The notes below the pieces were generated by a model. That model had not been told where the DNA came from and searched no databases. It saw nothing but the letters and a program-made list of their open reading frames with translations. From a virus, in the IMG/VR virus record IMGVR_UViG_3300015194_000003, positions 1 to 46,287 of that record: a stretch of 46,287 nucleotides of DNA; one strand, given 5' to 3'. Below are positions 1 through 6,831 of this stretch, one piece after another. The position numbers were made by a program, and so were the translations under genes. Within the stretch, counting starts at the first letter, position 1. The number at the start of each line of letters is the position of its first letter.

Positions 1-1
1 T

Positions 2-121
2 CGCAACTCCTGGGCGGACGAACTGCTGGAGGACGACGACGTGGGGGAGAAGTTCATTTCCGCGACCATGCGCAAGGGCCTGCTCCAGATATCCAAGAAC
101 CGCCCGCTGGTCCGCCCGTAG
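2..121 (+). CDS. 3' end of a truncated gene, function unknown
   Basis: An open frame enters from the left edge and stops at TAG 119-121, giving 39 residues. The piece is acidic in the middle (LLEDDDVGEK) and ends ISKNRPLVRP. No family is recognisable from this short tail. A tail-fibre-like gene follows after a 164-bp gap, so it may be part of the structural module, but that is context only. There is no in-frame start that would make it a complete gene. Confidence 0.6.
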   Translation, partial: RNSWADELLEDDDVGEKFISATMRKGLLQISKNRPLVRP

Positions 122-141
122 AGCCCCTCGCAGCGACTGGC

Positions 142-230
142 GGCCCACCGGGACCACTCCGGGCCTGCTAGCCGCTACTGGGCGCTGTGTGCGAGCCCTG
201 GACGGGCCTCCCGCCGCAACCCGGTGGGCC
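142..230. repeat. 11-bp perfect inverted repeat in the 122-285 gap
   Basis: GGCCCACCGGG at 142-152 is the exact reverse complement of CCCGGTGGGCC at 220-230. The 67-nt interior is itself G+C-rich and could fold further. The 122-285 gap has no convincing gene. The element could be a U-less terminator or structured leader between the truncated gene and the tail-fibre-like gene. Confidence 0.45.
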
Positions 231-285
231 TGTCTGCGCGGCGGAGTCTCCGCCCAAGGGGTGACCGACCTCTGACTGGAGCCCG

Positions 286-705
286 ATGACCGCAATCTCC
301 GTCCCCGCCGACGGCACCCTGAACTGGGCACCTCCGCTCCGGCAGGCCATCTTAGACATCAACGCGGGCAAGATGGATCAGACCGAGACCATCAACCTGG
401 TCGCGGATTCTGGGGTTGCGCAGATCATTCCTCTACCCTCGGTCGCGTCGATCAGCCGGATCACCCTGACGGCCTCGTGCACGCTGACCTTCCCGGCCGC
501 GACGGCAGGACGTTCTTTCCGGCTAGTCCTGATCCAAGACGCCACCGGGTCTCGACTGGTCACCTGGCCCGTCTCCATCCTCAAGTGGGTGGGCGGCACC
601 GCACCAGTTCTGAGTACCGGCGTGGGAAAGATCGACTACCTCTGGTTCGTCTGCACCGACGGCACCAACTGGGCCGGGTTCACCACCGGGTTGGACGTGC
701 GTTGA
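286..705 (+). CDS. putative phage tail fibre / receptor-binding-type protein
   Basis: 139 residues. The start ATG has a GGAG ribosome site about 6 bases upstream. The N-terminus ends a short collar-like stretch (NWAPPLRQAILDIN), followed by alternating beta-strand segments, and the C-terminus ends with WFVCTDGTNWAGF. The 'DG..W...' ending after a beta-rich body is common in the distal domains of phage tail fibres and baseplate-associated proteins. No catalytic motif is visible. It is the last rightward gene before the leftward cluster, which would fit the end of a structural operon. A minor tail protein is the alternative. Confidence 0.6.
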   Translation: MTAISVPADGTLNWAPPLRQAILDINAGKMDQTETINLVADSGVAQIIPLPSVASISRITLTASCTLTFPAATAGRSFRLVLIQDATGSRLVTWPVSILKWVGGTAPVLSTGVGKIDYLWFVCTDGTNWAGFTTGLDVR

Positions 706-723
706 GTTCTCTCGGCTGAGCGC

Positions 724-1212
724 TCAGCAGGAGGACCGGCGCGGGTGCGGCACGGTCTGCCAGCCGCTCATGGTCAAGCACATGGATCCGGCCGGGGCTC
801 CACACCCAGAGCAGCCCCCCAGCAGCCCCAGGAACACCCCGTCCCACCCTGGGGGCAGGTAGTGCCCGCTGGTGCGTCCACCGGGCAGCCGGGCGTCGAT
901 GCTGGCCTGTTTGAGAACGAGCGCGGCGTAGTGCTTGGCCTTCTTCGCCGTGACCATGGCCGGGTCGTGCGCCAGGCACACGACCTTGCCCCAGGGCGCG
1001 AGGTTCGCGCACTGACGTCCGGACACGCTCATGGCCGGGCAACGCACCCGCGCAGGCCGTGCCGCCAGCACCGCACGCTCACTCTCGCGCCGGGCCGCGA
1101 TGATCGCCTTGTCGGCGTCGTCGGTGTGCCAGGCGCACCGGGCCACCCCGGTGGTGGCCTTGAGGCGGCACACCGTCCCGGCCGCCGTCAGTCCGGTGCA
1201 CAGCGTGCTCAC
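724..1212 (-). CDS. Cys/His-rich (zinc-binding) protein of unknown function
   Basis: 162 residues. The start chosen is GTG at 1212, because GTGA overlaps the TGA stop of the upstream leftward gene (1209-1211), indicating translational coupling. Two similar modules of the form Cx7-8Cx9CxxH are visible (CTGLTAAGTVC...CAWH and CPAMSVSGRQC...CLAH), then a third cysteine cluster (CSGCGAPAGSMC). This pattern suggests structural zinc binding. A helical, Ala/Arg-rich segment lies between the modules. It forms an operon with the two genes to its right. No enzyme motif is visible, so a DNA- or protein-binding accessory role is only an inference. Confidence 0.7.
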   Translation of the reverse strand: MSTLCTGLTAAGTVCRLKATTGVARCAWHTDDADKAIIAARRESERAVLAARPARVRCPAMSVSGRQCANLAPWGKVVCLAHDPAMVTAKKAKHYAALVLKQASIDARLPGGRTSGHYLPPGWDGVFLGLLGGCSGCGAPAGSMCLTMSGWQTVPHPRRSSC

Positions 1213-2207
1213 GCCATCACCTTCGCCCGCCGGTCGAGCATCCCGCCAGTGCCGTTCCACCATGGGTCGTCCGCCCGGGACTTGGACAGAACGGCCTCCC
1301 GGTTCCGGTAGACGTTCTTGAACAGCCGCAGCGGGCCGTCCTTGGAGTCCCAGACGTACTCCGCCCGGTCACCCATCAGCATCTCCCGGTGCGCCTTACG
1401 GGCATCCTCGGCGCTCTTGATCCGCACGGCGACCTTGGACTGGCTGGACCCGTTGCCCAGCACCTCACCGTAGAAGGTGCCTCGGCACACCGGGGATCCC
1501 TCCATCTCGACCACCGCCTTCATCATCCGGAACGCGGTGCGCCGTTCGACGCCCACGGTGGACATCAGGATCTCGACCGAGATCGGCACGGTGTTGCAGC
1601 CGGTCAGTGCAGCGAACCTGCGCCAGAGATGACGTCGTTGTCCGAAGGCAGCCCAGACGTCGTTGTCCGGTCGGAGCAGTTCGGCCAGGTCGTATCGGCT
1701 CAGCGTCTGCGAGTGGGCCAGCGGTTCGTCCAGTGTCACATCGCCCACACAGCCTAGAGACCTGTGTACTGCTATATGCGCCCTGGAGGGAGTAGAGGGA
1801 GTAGTAGGTAGTACAGAGGTAGTAGTAGGCAGTACACAGGGTCTGGGTACTGTGTGGGCGATGTGACGCTCCAGGTCCAGGGCGAACTCACCAGCCACAC
1901 CGACCCGGCCACCAGCCTCGGTCTCAATGAAGCCACACGGCGACCCAGCCTCTAGCCGGGAGATCAAACCGGTGGCCTCGATGGACTCCCAGGACGGGAA
2001 GCGGCTGTGGTCGAGAGTGGTGGCCATCTCGAAGGCCCGCTGGCCGACAAAGGCCGAGCCGGACTTCATCATCTTGGACGCAATCAGCGGCACGGCCCCG
2101 GACAGGAACGTCCACAGCACCGGAGAGATCGAAAGATCTCGGGTGGTCCGGACGAGCCAGGGGGCTGGCTGATCCCGGGGAGAGTCGGCCTTATACATCG
2201 AGGGCAT
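1209..2207 (-). CDS. hypothetical protein with winged-helix-like C-terminal region
   Basis: 332 residues from ATG 2207. Its first 17 bases overlap the end of the GIY-YIG gene, and its stop overlaps the start of the Cys/His protein. The C-terminal half contains a segment resembling a winged helix-turn-helix (SVEILMSTVGVERRTAFRMM, about residues 210-229), as in phage replication or regulatory proteins. Around residues 114-158 the protein is encoded by a long DNA inverted repeat (1735-1867) and becomes Thr/Pro/Ser-rich, unlike the flanking sequence, so that segment is probably a linker or an insertion. A second ATG three codons in could also be the start. DNA binding is an inference. Confidence 0.65.
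   Translation of the reverse strand: MPSMYKADSPRDQPAPWLVRTTRDLSISPVLWTFLSGAVPLIASKMMKSGSAFVGQRAFEMATTLDHSRFPSWESIEATGLISRLEAGSPCGFIETEAGGRVGVAGEFALDLERHIAHTVPRPCVLPTTTSVLPTTPSTPSRAHIAVHRSLGCVGDVTLDEPLAHSQTLSRYDLAELLRPDNDVWAAFGQRRHLWRRFAALTGCNTVPISVEILMSTVGVERRTAFRMMKAVVEMEGSPVCRGTFYGEVLGNGSSQSKVAVRIKSAEDARKAHREMLMGDRAEYVWDSKDGPLRLFKNVYRNREAVLSKSRADDPWWNGTGGMLDRRAKVMA
1735..1867. repeat. long imperfect hairpin inside a coding sequence
   Basis: The outer arms are perfect over 18 bp: 1735-1752 (GTCACATCGCCCACACAG) and 1850-1867. Inner arms CCTGTGTACTGC (1761-1772) and GCAGTACACAGG (1829-1840) continue the pairing, joined by AGA/TCT at 1758-1760 and 1842-1844. The loop (1773-1828) is a purine-rich run of GTAGTAG and GGGAGTAG units on the plus strand. 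The element lies wholly within the leftward gene at 1209-2207 and keeps its frame open. Confidence 0.85.
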
Positions 2208-2820
2208 CCAGGCAGATACGCCGAGGAGCCAAGGTCGCAGTCTTCATGTCTGGCCGGAAGTCGAGCGTGCCATTCAGGCCAGTGAGGTTTCGACGAACCT
2301 CTCCGCTCATGGAGAACATGACACCTCGGTGATTTTCCGAGGCAACTCGTCCAACAGTGGTGCTTCCCAATAAAACACGGATGGATCCGGGAATGTCAAT
2401 CCGGATGTACCGAATGACGGAACAATCTTGAATCTGGGTACTGAAAATAGTCAATCCACAGGTTGATAATGAGCCTTGGACTCGGAGTCGCGGAGTCCCT
2501 GTTGACATTATCTTAAAAAACGACAGCGTCTGGGGAACGTCCCTGGTGTGCCGGTACAATCGCTCCATCGCAATGTGGTGTGGGTTGTGTTGTGAGTTAA
2601 AAGGGGGTTGATTTTTCTGGATTAGTTCGATCTCACGCAGATGTGCGGCAGGTGAAGAAGGAAAGTGCTCGACACTCTGGCGAGCCACGAACGGCCACCA
2701 TGCCTTGTCGTTGTTATGTTCCCGCTGGCGCTGCATACCTCGGGAAGTGATGCCCACGTAAATCAAAACTTCGTTGTCATCGAAGTACGTGTAGACCGAG
2801 GTGGCTGTAGGCTCTGACAT
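2191..2820 (-). CDS. GIY-YIG nuclease domain protein (possible homing endonuclease)
   Basis: 209 residues from ATG 2820, preceded by AAGGAA. The N-terminal ~70 residues carry the GIY-YIG signature: YTYF near residue 12, IYVGIT near residue 21, then R....EH and a conserved glutamate (HLREIELIQ) before PPFN. GIY-YIG domains cut DNA with a Tyr/Arg/Glu site. The C-terminal ~120 residues are unassigned and may bind DNA. Its DNA is noticeably less G+C-rich than its neighbours, which suggests recent acquisition. It is first in a leftward three-gene cluster. Free-standing homing endonuclease is the likeliest role; a host-type repair nuclease of the same fold is the alternative. Confidence 0.8.
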   Translation of the reverse strand: MSEPTATSVYTYFDDNEVLIYVGITSRGMQRQREHNNDKAWWPFVARQSVEHFPSSPAAHLREIELIQKNQPPFNSQHNPHHIAMERLYRHTRDVPQTLSFFKIMSTGTPRLRVQGSLSTCGLTIFSTQIQDCSVIRYIRIDIPGSIRVLLGSTTVGRVASENHRGVMFSMSGEVRRNLTGLNGTLDFRPDMKTATLAPRRICLDALDV

Positions 2821-2857
2821 GGCGGCTGGCTTCCTTTAGGGAGGAGATCGGTTGTCT

Positions 2858-2896
2858 GGTCCCCAGGGCGTGGATGACGCTCTGGGGACCTCTTTT
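2858..2896 (+). terminator. rho-independent terminator (plus-strand orientation)
   Basis: A 13-bp stem (2858-2870 with 2878-2890, one G-U pair) has a 7-nt loop and is followed by TCTTTT. On the minus strand no U-run follows, so it should act on rightward transcription. It sits between the divergent GIY-YIG gene and the small rightward genes, where no rightward gene precedes it for 2 kb. Confidence 0.8.
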
Positions 2897-3049
2897 CTGT
2901 CTGCCTCGAACCCTAGGCCCGGCCCGGCACCCGCCAGACCACCGACGCGCACTCTAGGCTTTCCCGCTAACGCCATGGTACGATGGTCCCCTGGCCCAAC
3001 CGTGGGCCACCCGGCCCGCCAGCCGGTCGCCTCAGGAGGTCCACCGTGA

Positions 3050-3064
3050 CCCCCCCCCCCCCCC
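3050..3064. repeat. 15-base poly-C tract at a gene start
   Basis: Fifteen consecutive C residues follow GTGA at 3046-3049. AGGAGG at 3035-3040 is ideally placed for GTG 3046, but with 15 C that start is out of frame with the downstream Cys-motif protein. With one more C it would be in frame. Confidence 0.9.
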
Positions 3065-3068
3065 GCCC

Positions 3069-3386
3069 ATGGCACCCGAGTGCCAGCCCTGTTCCGGCAC
3101 CGGGCAGGTGTACGCCGAGGTCTCCATCGGCCCCGGCATGGACCCGCAGGAGGTCGACTCCTGGACCTGCCTGGACTGCGACGGCACCGGCCTGGCGCTG
3201 GTCTACCCCGGTGTCCCGTCCCCTGCCGCCGCCAGCGGCCTGCTGGCCGGGCTTGGGTCTCCCAGTGCCGCCGCGCCCTACCAGGTCGCCCCTGGGGCCA
3301 CCACGTCCGGCTGGGACATCCTCCCGGCGGACGTCCTCCCGGCGGTGGACGCCGATGCACTCCTGGGCTCACCGGAGCCGTTCTGA
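3069..3386 (+). CDS. small protein with two DnaJ-type CxxCxGxG motifs
   Basis: 105 residues from ATG 3069. It has CQPCSGTG near residue 5 and CLDCDGTG near residue 36, the paired motif of the DnaJ zinc-binding centre, which probably folds round one zinc ion. There is no J-domain; the rest is Ala/Pro-rich. The best ribosome site (AGGAGG, 3035-3040) points instead to GTG 3046, which would add a Pro-rich N-terminus if the intervening C tract were 16 rather than 15 bases long. Its stop overlaps the next start (TGATG at 3384-3388). It could be a zinc-finger adaptor; function unknown. Confidence 0.7.
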   Translation: MAPECQPCSGTGQVYAEVSIGPGMDPQEVDSWTCLDCDGTGLALVYPGVPSPAAASGLLAGLGSPSAAAPYQVAPGATTSGWDILPADVLPAVDADALLGSPEPF

Positions 3387-3592
3387 TGGCCCGCCCGCTC
3401 CTGGACCTCGGCGACGTGGTCACCGGCCGGGTGGTCCGCGACGACGGCAGTGGCCACTTCCCGCTGGTGTGGCCCAAGGCCGAGGTCACCGGTGAGGTGA
3501 TCGGGGTGTACCCGAACGCCCCCACCTTCGCCCTGGTCCGCGACGGCGAGGAGATCGTCGTGATCAAGGTCTACGGGACCAGTCGCCGATGA
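3386..3592 (+). CDS. small hypothetical protein, beta-rich
   Basis: 68 residues starting at the ATG inside the TGATG overlap with the upstream stop, so translation is likely coupled. The sequence alternates short hydrophobic strands with charged turns (GDVVTGRVV, GEVIGVY, EEIVVIKVYG), suggesting a small all-beta, SH3- or OB-like fold. No catalytic residue pattern is visible. It lies in a run of six small rightward genes. Confidence 0.55.
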   Translation: MARPLLDLGDVVTGRVVRDDGSGHFPLVWPKAEVTGEVIGVYPNAPTFALVRDGEEIVVIKVYGTSRR

Positions 3593-3642
3593 CGACGTCT
3601 AGCGCCAACTACGCACCGACGAACCGTTCAACAGGAGGACCG

Positions 3643-3834
3643 ATGGATCAAGCGATGGCCGGACCGAAGCGCTGGACGGTCGGTGAGTACACCCTCGAAT
3701 GGTGGGGGCCCGAGTCTGCGCCGAAGCGCTGGGGCCTATCCGCGCACGGTAAGGGCGTTCAGGGTTGCCGCACCCCGTTCGGCGCTTTCCTCGCCCTCAG
3801 GCGGTGGCGTCGAGTGCCAAACCAGCCGATCTGA
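3643..3834 (+). CDS. small basic hypothetical protein
   Basis: 63 residues. ATG 3643 is chosen over an earlier in-frame ATG at 3589 because AGGAGG lies at 3633-3638, four bases before it. Tryptophan- and arginine-rich (KRW, LEWWG, RRWRR). No family recognised. The stop overlaps the start of the next micro-gene (TGATG, 3832-3836). Confidence 0.55.
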   Translation: MDQAMAGPKRWTVGEYTLEWWGPESAPKRWGLSAHGKGVQGCRTPFGAFLALRRWRRVPNQPI

Positions 3835-3914
3835 TGAGCAGAGCCAACAGACTCCTGGGTCTCGCCGTTCTGGTGTGGGTCGGGACCCTGGTGATGATCG
3901 CCGTGACGCGATGA
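3834..3914 (+). CDS. 26-residue single-pass membrane micropeptide
   Basis: ATG 3834 overlaps the previous stop, and the TGA stop (3912-3914) overlaps the next start (ATG 3911). The peptide has a positively charged N-terminus (MSRANR) and then about 18 uninterrupted hydrophobic residues (LLGLAVLVWVGTLVMIAV) ending TR. This is a plausible single transmembrane helix. It is too short for standard gene calling, but the double stop/start coupling supports it. A small membrane effector or holin-like accessory role is possible but unproven. Confidence 0.55.
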   Translation: MSRANRLLGLAVLVWVGTLVMIAVTR

Positions 3915-4147
3915 TCAGCCACAGCCTTCGACCAAGGGGCGCTCCTGCGTGGTGGCGCGACAAGGACGCCTGCCCGAACAAGGCGGCGCACACCCCCGGC
4001 GTGACCATGGGCGGAGGTTCGGCCCCGCACTGGGACGGCCGGTTCATCTGGTCGAAGACCGGCGTCCGGTGCGACAAGACGCACACCTGTACCCAGTGCC
4101 CCGACTGCGAACTCTGGTGCATCTGGATACCCAAGACCGGCGCATAG
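3911..4147 (+). CDS. small Cys/Trp-rich protein
   Basis: 78 residues from ATG 3911 (ATGA overlap with the micropeptide stop). The C-terminal half has a cysteine cluster (CDKTHTCTQCPDCELWC) typical of a zinc ribbon or knuckle, with several Trp residues. No known family recognised. The overlap arrangement indicates co-translation with the membrane micropeptide. Confidence 0.6.
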   Translation: MISHSLRPRGAPAWWRDKDACPNKAAHTPGVTMGGGSAPHWDGRFIWSKTGVRCDKTHTCTQCPDCELWCIWIPKTGA

Positions 4148-4190
4148 CGCCTGCTCAGCCCACCATGCACCGACCGAAGGATGGATCGTG

Positions 4191-4409
4191 ATGATCGAGG
4201 ATCAGGCGGCCCGGGCCGTGCTCGCGGCGTGGGCCAACCCAGGCGCGAACTCCGCCTATCACCGGAAGATGCAAGCGGAACTCCGTCGCGCGTGGCCGGT
4301 CCTCGCCGGAGCGCTCGATCGTCTGGCGGCTGGCGAGGATCGTCAACCCGCCGACCGGGTGGTCCCCATCCGTGCCAGCCGAACCCAAGATGTCTCCAAG
4401 GATGCTTGA
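4191..4409 (+). CDS. small helical hypothetical protein
   Basis: 72 residues; GTG 4188 immediately upstream would add one residue. AAGGA at 4177-4181 fits either start. Predominantly helical and Ala/Arg-rich (AARAVLAAW, RKMQAELRRAW). The stop codon overlaps the -35-like TTGACA of the next transcription unit (4406-4411), so it probably ends the small-gene operon. Confidence 0.55.
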   Translation: MIEDQAARAVLAAWANPGANSAYHRKMQAELRRAWPVLAGALDRLAAGEDRQPADRVVPIRASRTQDVSKDA

Positions 4410-4436
4410 CAGGGGGTAGGCTCGCGCGGGTACCGT
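4406..4436 (+). promoter_or_regulatory. candidate promoter for the helicase operon
   Basis: TTGACA (4406-4411) and TACCGT (4431-4436) resemble -35 and -10 boxes of a housekeeping actinobacterial sigma factor. The 19-nt spacing is longer than ideal. The helicase start follows 50 bases after the -10 box. Confidence 0.4.
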
Positions 4437-4486
4437 GATCTCGTCTCACCATGAGCCACCGACCAACCCGTCTGGGAGAATAAAAG

Positions 4487-6499
4487 ATGTCATCTAGAAC
4501 GTTCGAGCAGGCTGAGGACATCCTCGCCGCCACGCTGGCCAACTACGAGCCCCGGGAAAACCAGAGGGCTTTCGCCCGTGCGGTGCAAGGCGCATTGACA
4601 GACAATGTCCATTTAATCGCCGAGGCCTCGTGTGGAACGGGAAAAAGCATAGGCTACCTGATCCCCGCCATTCTGACGGCCGTCTCGGAGCAGAAACGAA
4701 TCATTGTCTCCACCGAGACAAAGGCTCTGCAAGATCAGATTGCGAACAAGGACCTCCCTTTTCTTGCCGAGCACCTGACTCCCCCTTTCCTGGCGCGCCC
4801 GTTCACCTACGCGCTGCTCAAGGGACGCACCAACTACGCTTGCTTCGCCCGGGTGATGGACCCCGAGGTGCAGGTGGAGATCCCCGGCGCGGCAGCCATG
4901 GGTACGACCATGAACGACCGGGCGGGCGAGCCCGGCTTCCTGGGCGAGCGGGACGACTTCCCCACCCTGGCCGACCGGGACTGGCACAAGGTCACCACCA
5001 GCGCGGACCAGTGCCCAGGTAAGCGGGAGTGCCCGTTCGGGGAGGTTTGCTTGAGCGAGAAGGCCAAGGCGAAGGCCCGGGCCTCCGACATCGTGGTGGT
5101 CAACCACGCGCTGTACTTGACCGACCTCAAGATCCGGATGGCCTCCGAGGGTGCGGGGTCCATGCTGGACGCCCACGACGCGGTGATCGCCGACGAGTGC
5201 CACGGCCTGGAAAGTGTGGCAGGGAACGTGTTCGGGGTGCAGGTCACCGAGGCCGGGATCCGGGACACCTGCTCCAAGGTGACCCACTTCGTGCGCCGGT
5301 CCAACCCGGACCTGATCTCCGCCGCCGACCAGGTGGTCTCCGCAGTGACCGGGGCGATGGCCGGGCTGTGGGCGGTGCTGGCGAACGGCCGGGTGCGGGA
5401 GGGGGACGTGCTGGATCACGCCGATGAGTTCATCGACCTGGTCAACACCCTCGGGGACTTGGCCGAGTTCACCTGCCGGGCGGATCTGATGGAGATGGTC
5501 CCGGCCGCCACGAGGACCAAGTCCGCTGCCGCCTTGACGCTGCTGATCGCCGCCGCCCGGGGCCAGCACGGGAAGGTCAAGACCTTCGTGCTGAGCGACT
5601 TCACCGAGTACGTGCGCTGGGTGGAGGAGGAGAAGATGAACTCCGGCGGCACCCGCAAGGTGCTCAAGGTGGCCCCCATCTCGGTGGCCAAGATCCTGCG
5701 GGACAACCTGTTTGCCCCGGCCGGGGTGGACCACCCGGTGACCGCGATCATGGTCAGCGCCACCGCCTCGGTCGGCGGGTCGTTCGACTACCTGACCTCC
5801 CGGCTCGGAGTGGACCACCCCCGCACCCTGGACGTGGGATCCCCGTTCGACTTCACCACCCAGGCCGCGATCTACGTCCCCCGGCACCTGCCGGACCCGG
5901 GCAAGGAACGGGCCGCCTGGGCTTCTATGGCCATCTCCGAGATGGGTGGGCTGATCAAGGCGTCCCGGGGCCGGGCGCTGGTGCTGTTCACGTCCTACTC
6001 GGCGATGAAGATGGCCTACGAGACCCTGGCCCCCCGGCTGCCGTACACCTGCCTGATGCAGGGTCAGCAGTCCAACAAGGCGTTGGCAGCGGCATTCGCC
6101 TCCGACACCCATTCGGTGCTTTTCGGAACTAGGTCCTTTATGACAGGGTTCGACATACAGGGAGAGGCTTTGTCCCTGGTAGTCATCGACCGGCTTCCGT
6201 TCCCGGTGCCGACCGAGCCGATCACCGAGGCCCGGTGCGAGGCCATCAAGGACCGGGGTGGCAGCGACTTTTCCGAGTACACCGTCCCGGTGATGTCCCT
6301 GGTGCTCCAGCAGGCGTTCGGCCGCCTCATCCGGCACCGGGACGATCGGGGGGTGGTGGCCATCTTGGACCCGCGCGTGCTGACCAAGGGTTACGGGAAG
6401 AAGATCCTCGCCTCCCTGCCGAAGGCACCTCTGCTGCTGACCATCGAGCAGGTCCAGACCCAGTTCGCCAACTTCGACGCGGAGGTTCAGACGTCATGA
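4487..6499 (+). CDS. XPD/DinG-family superfamily-2 DNA helicase
   Basis: 670 residues. The ATG has a strong GGGAGA site. Walker A is CGTGKS within EASCGTGKS (46-54). The DEAH box appears as DECH (236-239). Motif VI is QAFGRLIRH (about 609-617). Cysteines at 119, 176, 182 and 188 have the spacing of the 4Fe-4S cluster of XPD, DinG and Rad3 helicases. The family unwinds DNA 5' to 3' from ssDNA and resolves D-loops and R-loops. Length matches DinG. Its stop overlaps the next start (ATGA, 6496-6499). It probably acts in phage replication or recombination. Codons around Walker A are unusually A+T-rich for this DNA. Confidence 0.9.
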   Translation: MSSRTFEQAEDILAATLANYEPRENQRAFARAVQGALTDNVHLIAEASCGTGKSIGYLIPAILTAVSEQKRIIVSTETKALQDQIANKDLPFLAEHLTPPFLARPFTYALLKGRTNYACFARVMDPEVQVEIPGAAAMGTTMNDRAGEPGFLGERDDFPTLADRDWHKVTTSADQCPGKRECPFGEVCLSEKAKAKARASDIVVVNHALYLTDLKIRMASEGAGSMLDAHDAVIADECHGLESVAGNVFGVQVTEAGIRDTCSKVTHFVRRSNPDLISAADQVVSAVTGAMAGLWAVLANGRVREGDVLDHADEFIDLVNTLGDLAEFTCRADLMEMVPAATRTKSAAALTLLIAAARGQHGKVKTFVLSDFTEYVRWVEEEKMNSGGTRKVLKVAPISVAKILRDNLFAPAGVDHPVTAIMVSATASVGGSFDYLTSRLGVDHPRTLDVGSPFDFTTQAAIYVPRHLPDPGKERAAWASMAISEMGGLIKASRGRALVLFTSYSAMKMAYETLAPRLPYTCLMQGQQSNKALAAAFASDTHSVLFGTRSFMTGFDIQGEALSLVVIDRLPFPVPTEPITEARCEAIKDRGGSDFSEYTVPVMSLVLQQAFGRLIRHRDDRGVVAILDPRVLTKGYGKKILASLPKAPLLLTIEQVQTQFANFDAEVQTS

Positions 6500-6759
6500 C
6501 CGATCCCAAGACCGAACCGGAGCAGGTCACCGATACCGAGGTGCGCTACCGGCGGCTGTCGGTGTCCCGGACCACCGACCGGGGCGCCGGTAGCGTCGTG
6601 CCGCCTGCCGTCACCGAGGCTGACCTGGTGAGGGAGATCAAGGCGTATGCCGCCAGCGTCGCCGGGCAGACCGACCGGCTCGCGGTCCGGTGGATCTGCC
6701 GGGTGGACGCCGACCTGATCCTCGACTCGGAATCTGATCCAGAACAGGTCAAAGCCTAG
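6496..6759 (+). CDS. small hypothetical protein co-translated with the helicase
   Basis: 87 residues from ATG 6496, sharing ATGA with the helicase stop. The N-terminus is acidic and polar. A helical segment (ADLVREIKAYAASVAG) is followed by WICRVDADLILD. No family recognised. The coupling suggests a helicase partner or simply shared expression. Confidence 0.6.
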   Translation: MTDPKTEPEQVTDTEVRYRRLSVSRTTDRGAGSVVPPAVTEADLVREIKAYAASVAGQTDRLAVRWICRVDADLILDSESDPEQVKA

Positions 6760-6764
6760 AGTCG

Positions 6765-6783
6765 CTATAGGAAAAGTTCTGTT
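6765..6783. promoter_or_regulatory. recurrent intergenic motif CTATAGG..AAGTT
   Basis: CTATAGGAAAAGTTCTGTTA lies just after a stop codon. Related copies occur at 33871 (CTATAGGTCAACTTGACA) and 46211 (CTATAGGTAAAGTTGACA), and AAAAGTTCTGTCA recurs at 29754. GCCTAGAGTCG at 6755-6765 recurs at 29789. Likely a promoter or operator; the exact elements are not resolved. Confidence 0.4.
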
Positions 6784-6831
6784 ACGCTCGGCGTGTTCGC
6801 TGATCCATCTACCTCCCGAGGAGTCCCCGCC

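Noticed and set aside
187-264. GTG-started 25-residue frame with two Cys
   Set aside because: No ribosome site and it lies inside an inverted repeat; insufficient support for a gene.
2836-3567. 243-residue minus-strand frame over the small-gene cluster
   Set aside because: Arg/Pro/Gly-rich shadow. The plus strand has ribosome sites and zinc motifs in this interval.
4613-6337. 574-residue minus-strand frame opposite the helicase
   Set aside because: Composition is typical of an antisense shadow; the plus frame has complete helicase motifs.
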